This document shows positions 63,225-64,000 of a DNA stretch of 64,000 nt, piece after piece (the stretch's first letter is position 1; every line of letters begins with the position of its first letter). The notes under the pieces are model-generated. The model had not been told where the DNA came from. It saw only the letters and a program-made list of their open reading frames with translations, and ran no database searches. The position numbers were made by a program, and so were the translations under genes. The stretch comes from Corylus avellana (lineage: Eukaryota; Streptophyta; Magnoliopsida; Fagales; Betulaceae): assembly GCF_901000735.1 (NCBI RefSeq), contig NC_081545.1, positions 15,522,963 through 15,586,962 of the forward strand, written 5' to 3'.

Positions 63225-64000
63225 CTGCAATGGCATTATGATACCCAATCAATAGAATTAATTTCTTTCTCTTTGAACCACGACAAAATGTTAGAAGATA
63301 GCCAAGAAACCAAGGGTATGTTTGTTAATGCATGTTTAGTAGGTGTTTTTTAGTTTTAGTTTGAAAATAAATAAATAAATTCTCCACATGATCATCAACT
63401 ATATATATATATCATGTTCTCTTTCATTATGTAAACCTTGGCGCGCATGTTAGGATGAAGATCGTCCGATGGGACTCAACAGAGGAGGGGGAGGGTCCAG
63501 CAAAAACTTTTATCTGAGAGGATGCATAGGACAAATTAAGCTGGACTGCGGGCTTTATTGACTAGCTAGTCTGAATCAAGGCGACAAAGTCTAGTTATTT
63601 TGTGTTAAACCATTCCTTTAAGGAAATTGTTAAAGGAAATTAATCTTTTCAGATTTTGTGTCACCGATGTGAAAGGAACAAGAGGAAACACCTCCAGGAC
63701 TCAGGAGAGATGGATGGACTCATCAAACAATACATGAGGGTGGGCGGCGGCGGCGGAGTCGCATGTAGGCAAGTGGGATGTGACCCCACAAACTGTTCAG
63801 ATTTTGGGTTTCCTTTTTCATTCTTTTTTTTTACTCTACTTTTAAGTTCTTTTTATTTTTTTCCTTAAAAAAAAAAAAAATCAATAATAGGATATAGATC
63901 ACAAGCACGTGTAAATCTCTGTAAAAATCTCTCCTGCTAAAAAGGTATGATTGATTTTTTTTGAAAAAAAAAGGTATGACTGTACGTATGAATTTATCTA
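63225..64000. other. Sequence upstream of laccase C exon 3
   Basis: Probably the beginning of intron 2. I searched the minus strand for the exon 2 motifs ([17 protein letters not shown], TIHW) and did not find them. It includes a small ggcggcggcgg tract at 63746 and poly-T/A stretches. Confidence 0.5.

Overview
The window is nuclear DNA from a plant, probably a woody eudicot. The evidence is one long intron-rich gene with plant splice sites, a cluster of plant-type laccase genes, and a dense load of plant L1-type LINEs, Copia LTR elements, hAT and Mutator MITEs and poly-A/T tracts. There is no bacterial-style operon, CRISPR array or rRNA, and I recognised no tRNA.

Layout. (1) 628-28740, minus strand: the exocyst gene SEC6. 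Eighteen exons (544 codons) are in the window and roughly 200 C-terminal codons lie off the left edge. All 18 join in one open frame at GT..AG sites, although the introns hold LINEs, MITEs, an LTR element and a SINE-like insert. (2) 28829-32386: a hAT element 88 bp upstream of the SEC6 start codon, the old SEC6 upstream region, a lone laccase exon relic and a 5'-truncated LINE with an RNase H domain. (3) 32387-42444: a tandem array of ~0.9 kb units in an A-B-A-B order, split by a 5.3 kb Copia element (35515-40806) whose 3' LTR contains a 100-N assembly gap. (4) 42446-47584: a patchwork with a 364-bp gene scrap present twice, a second copy of SEC6 exon 1 with its flanks, a run of small perfect hairpins at a breakpoint, a copy of the SEC6 upstream block, another copy of the array unit next to a hAT-like end, and a Mutator MITE. 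(5) 47903-63224: three laccase loci. A (minus) and B (plus) are head to head and both decayed. C (minus) has good coding exons, but its exon 4 is split by a gag-only LTR retrotransposon with a 5-bp target duplication.

How the parts relate. SEC6 is the only gene here that looks functional; its product tethers secretory vesicles at the plasma membrane. The laccases would be secreted copper oxidases of lignin or phenolic polymerisation, but none is intact in this window. The right half looks like a zone of repeated segmental duplication in which SEC6 5' sequence, laccase exon 6, hAT ends and an unidentified gene fragment have been copied and rejoined. I found no new defence or metabolic system. 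The most unusual signals are the breakpoint hairpins, the duplicated SEC6 5' module and the dimeric array with a SEC6-like junction.
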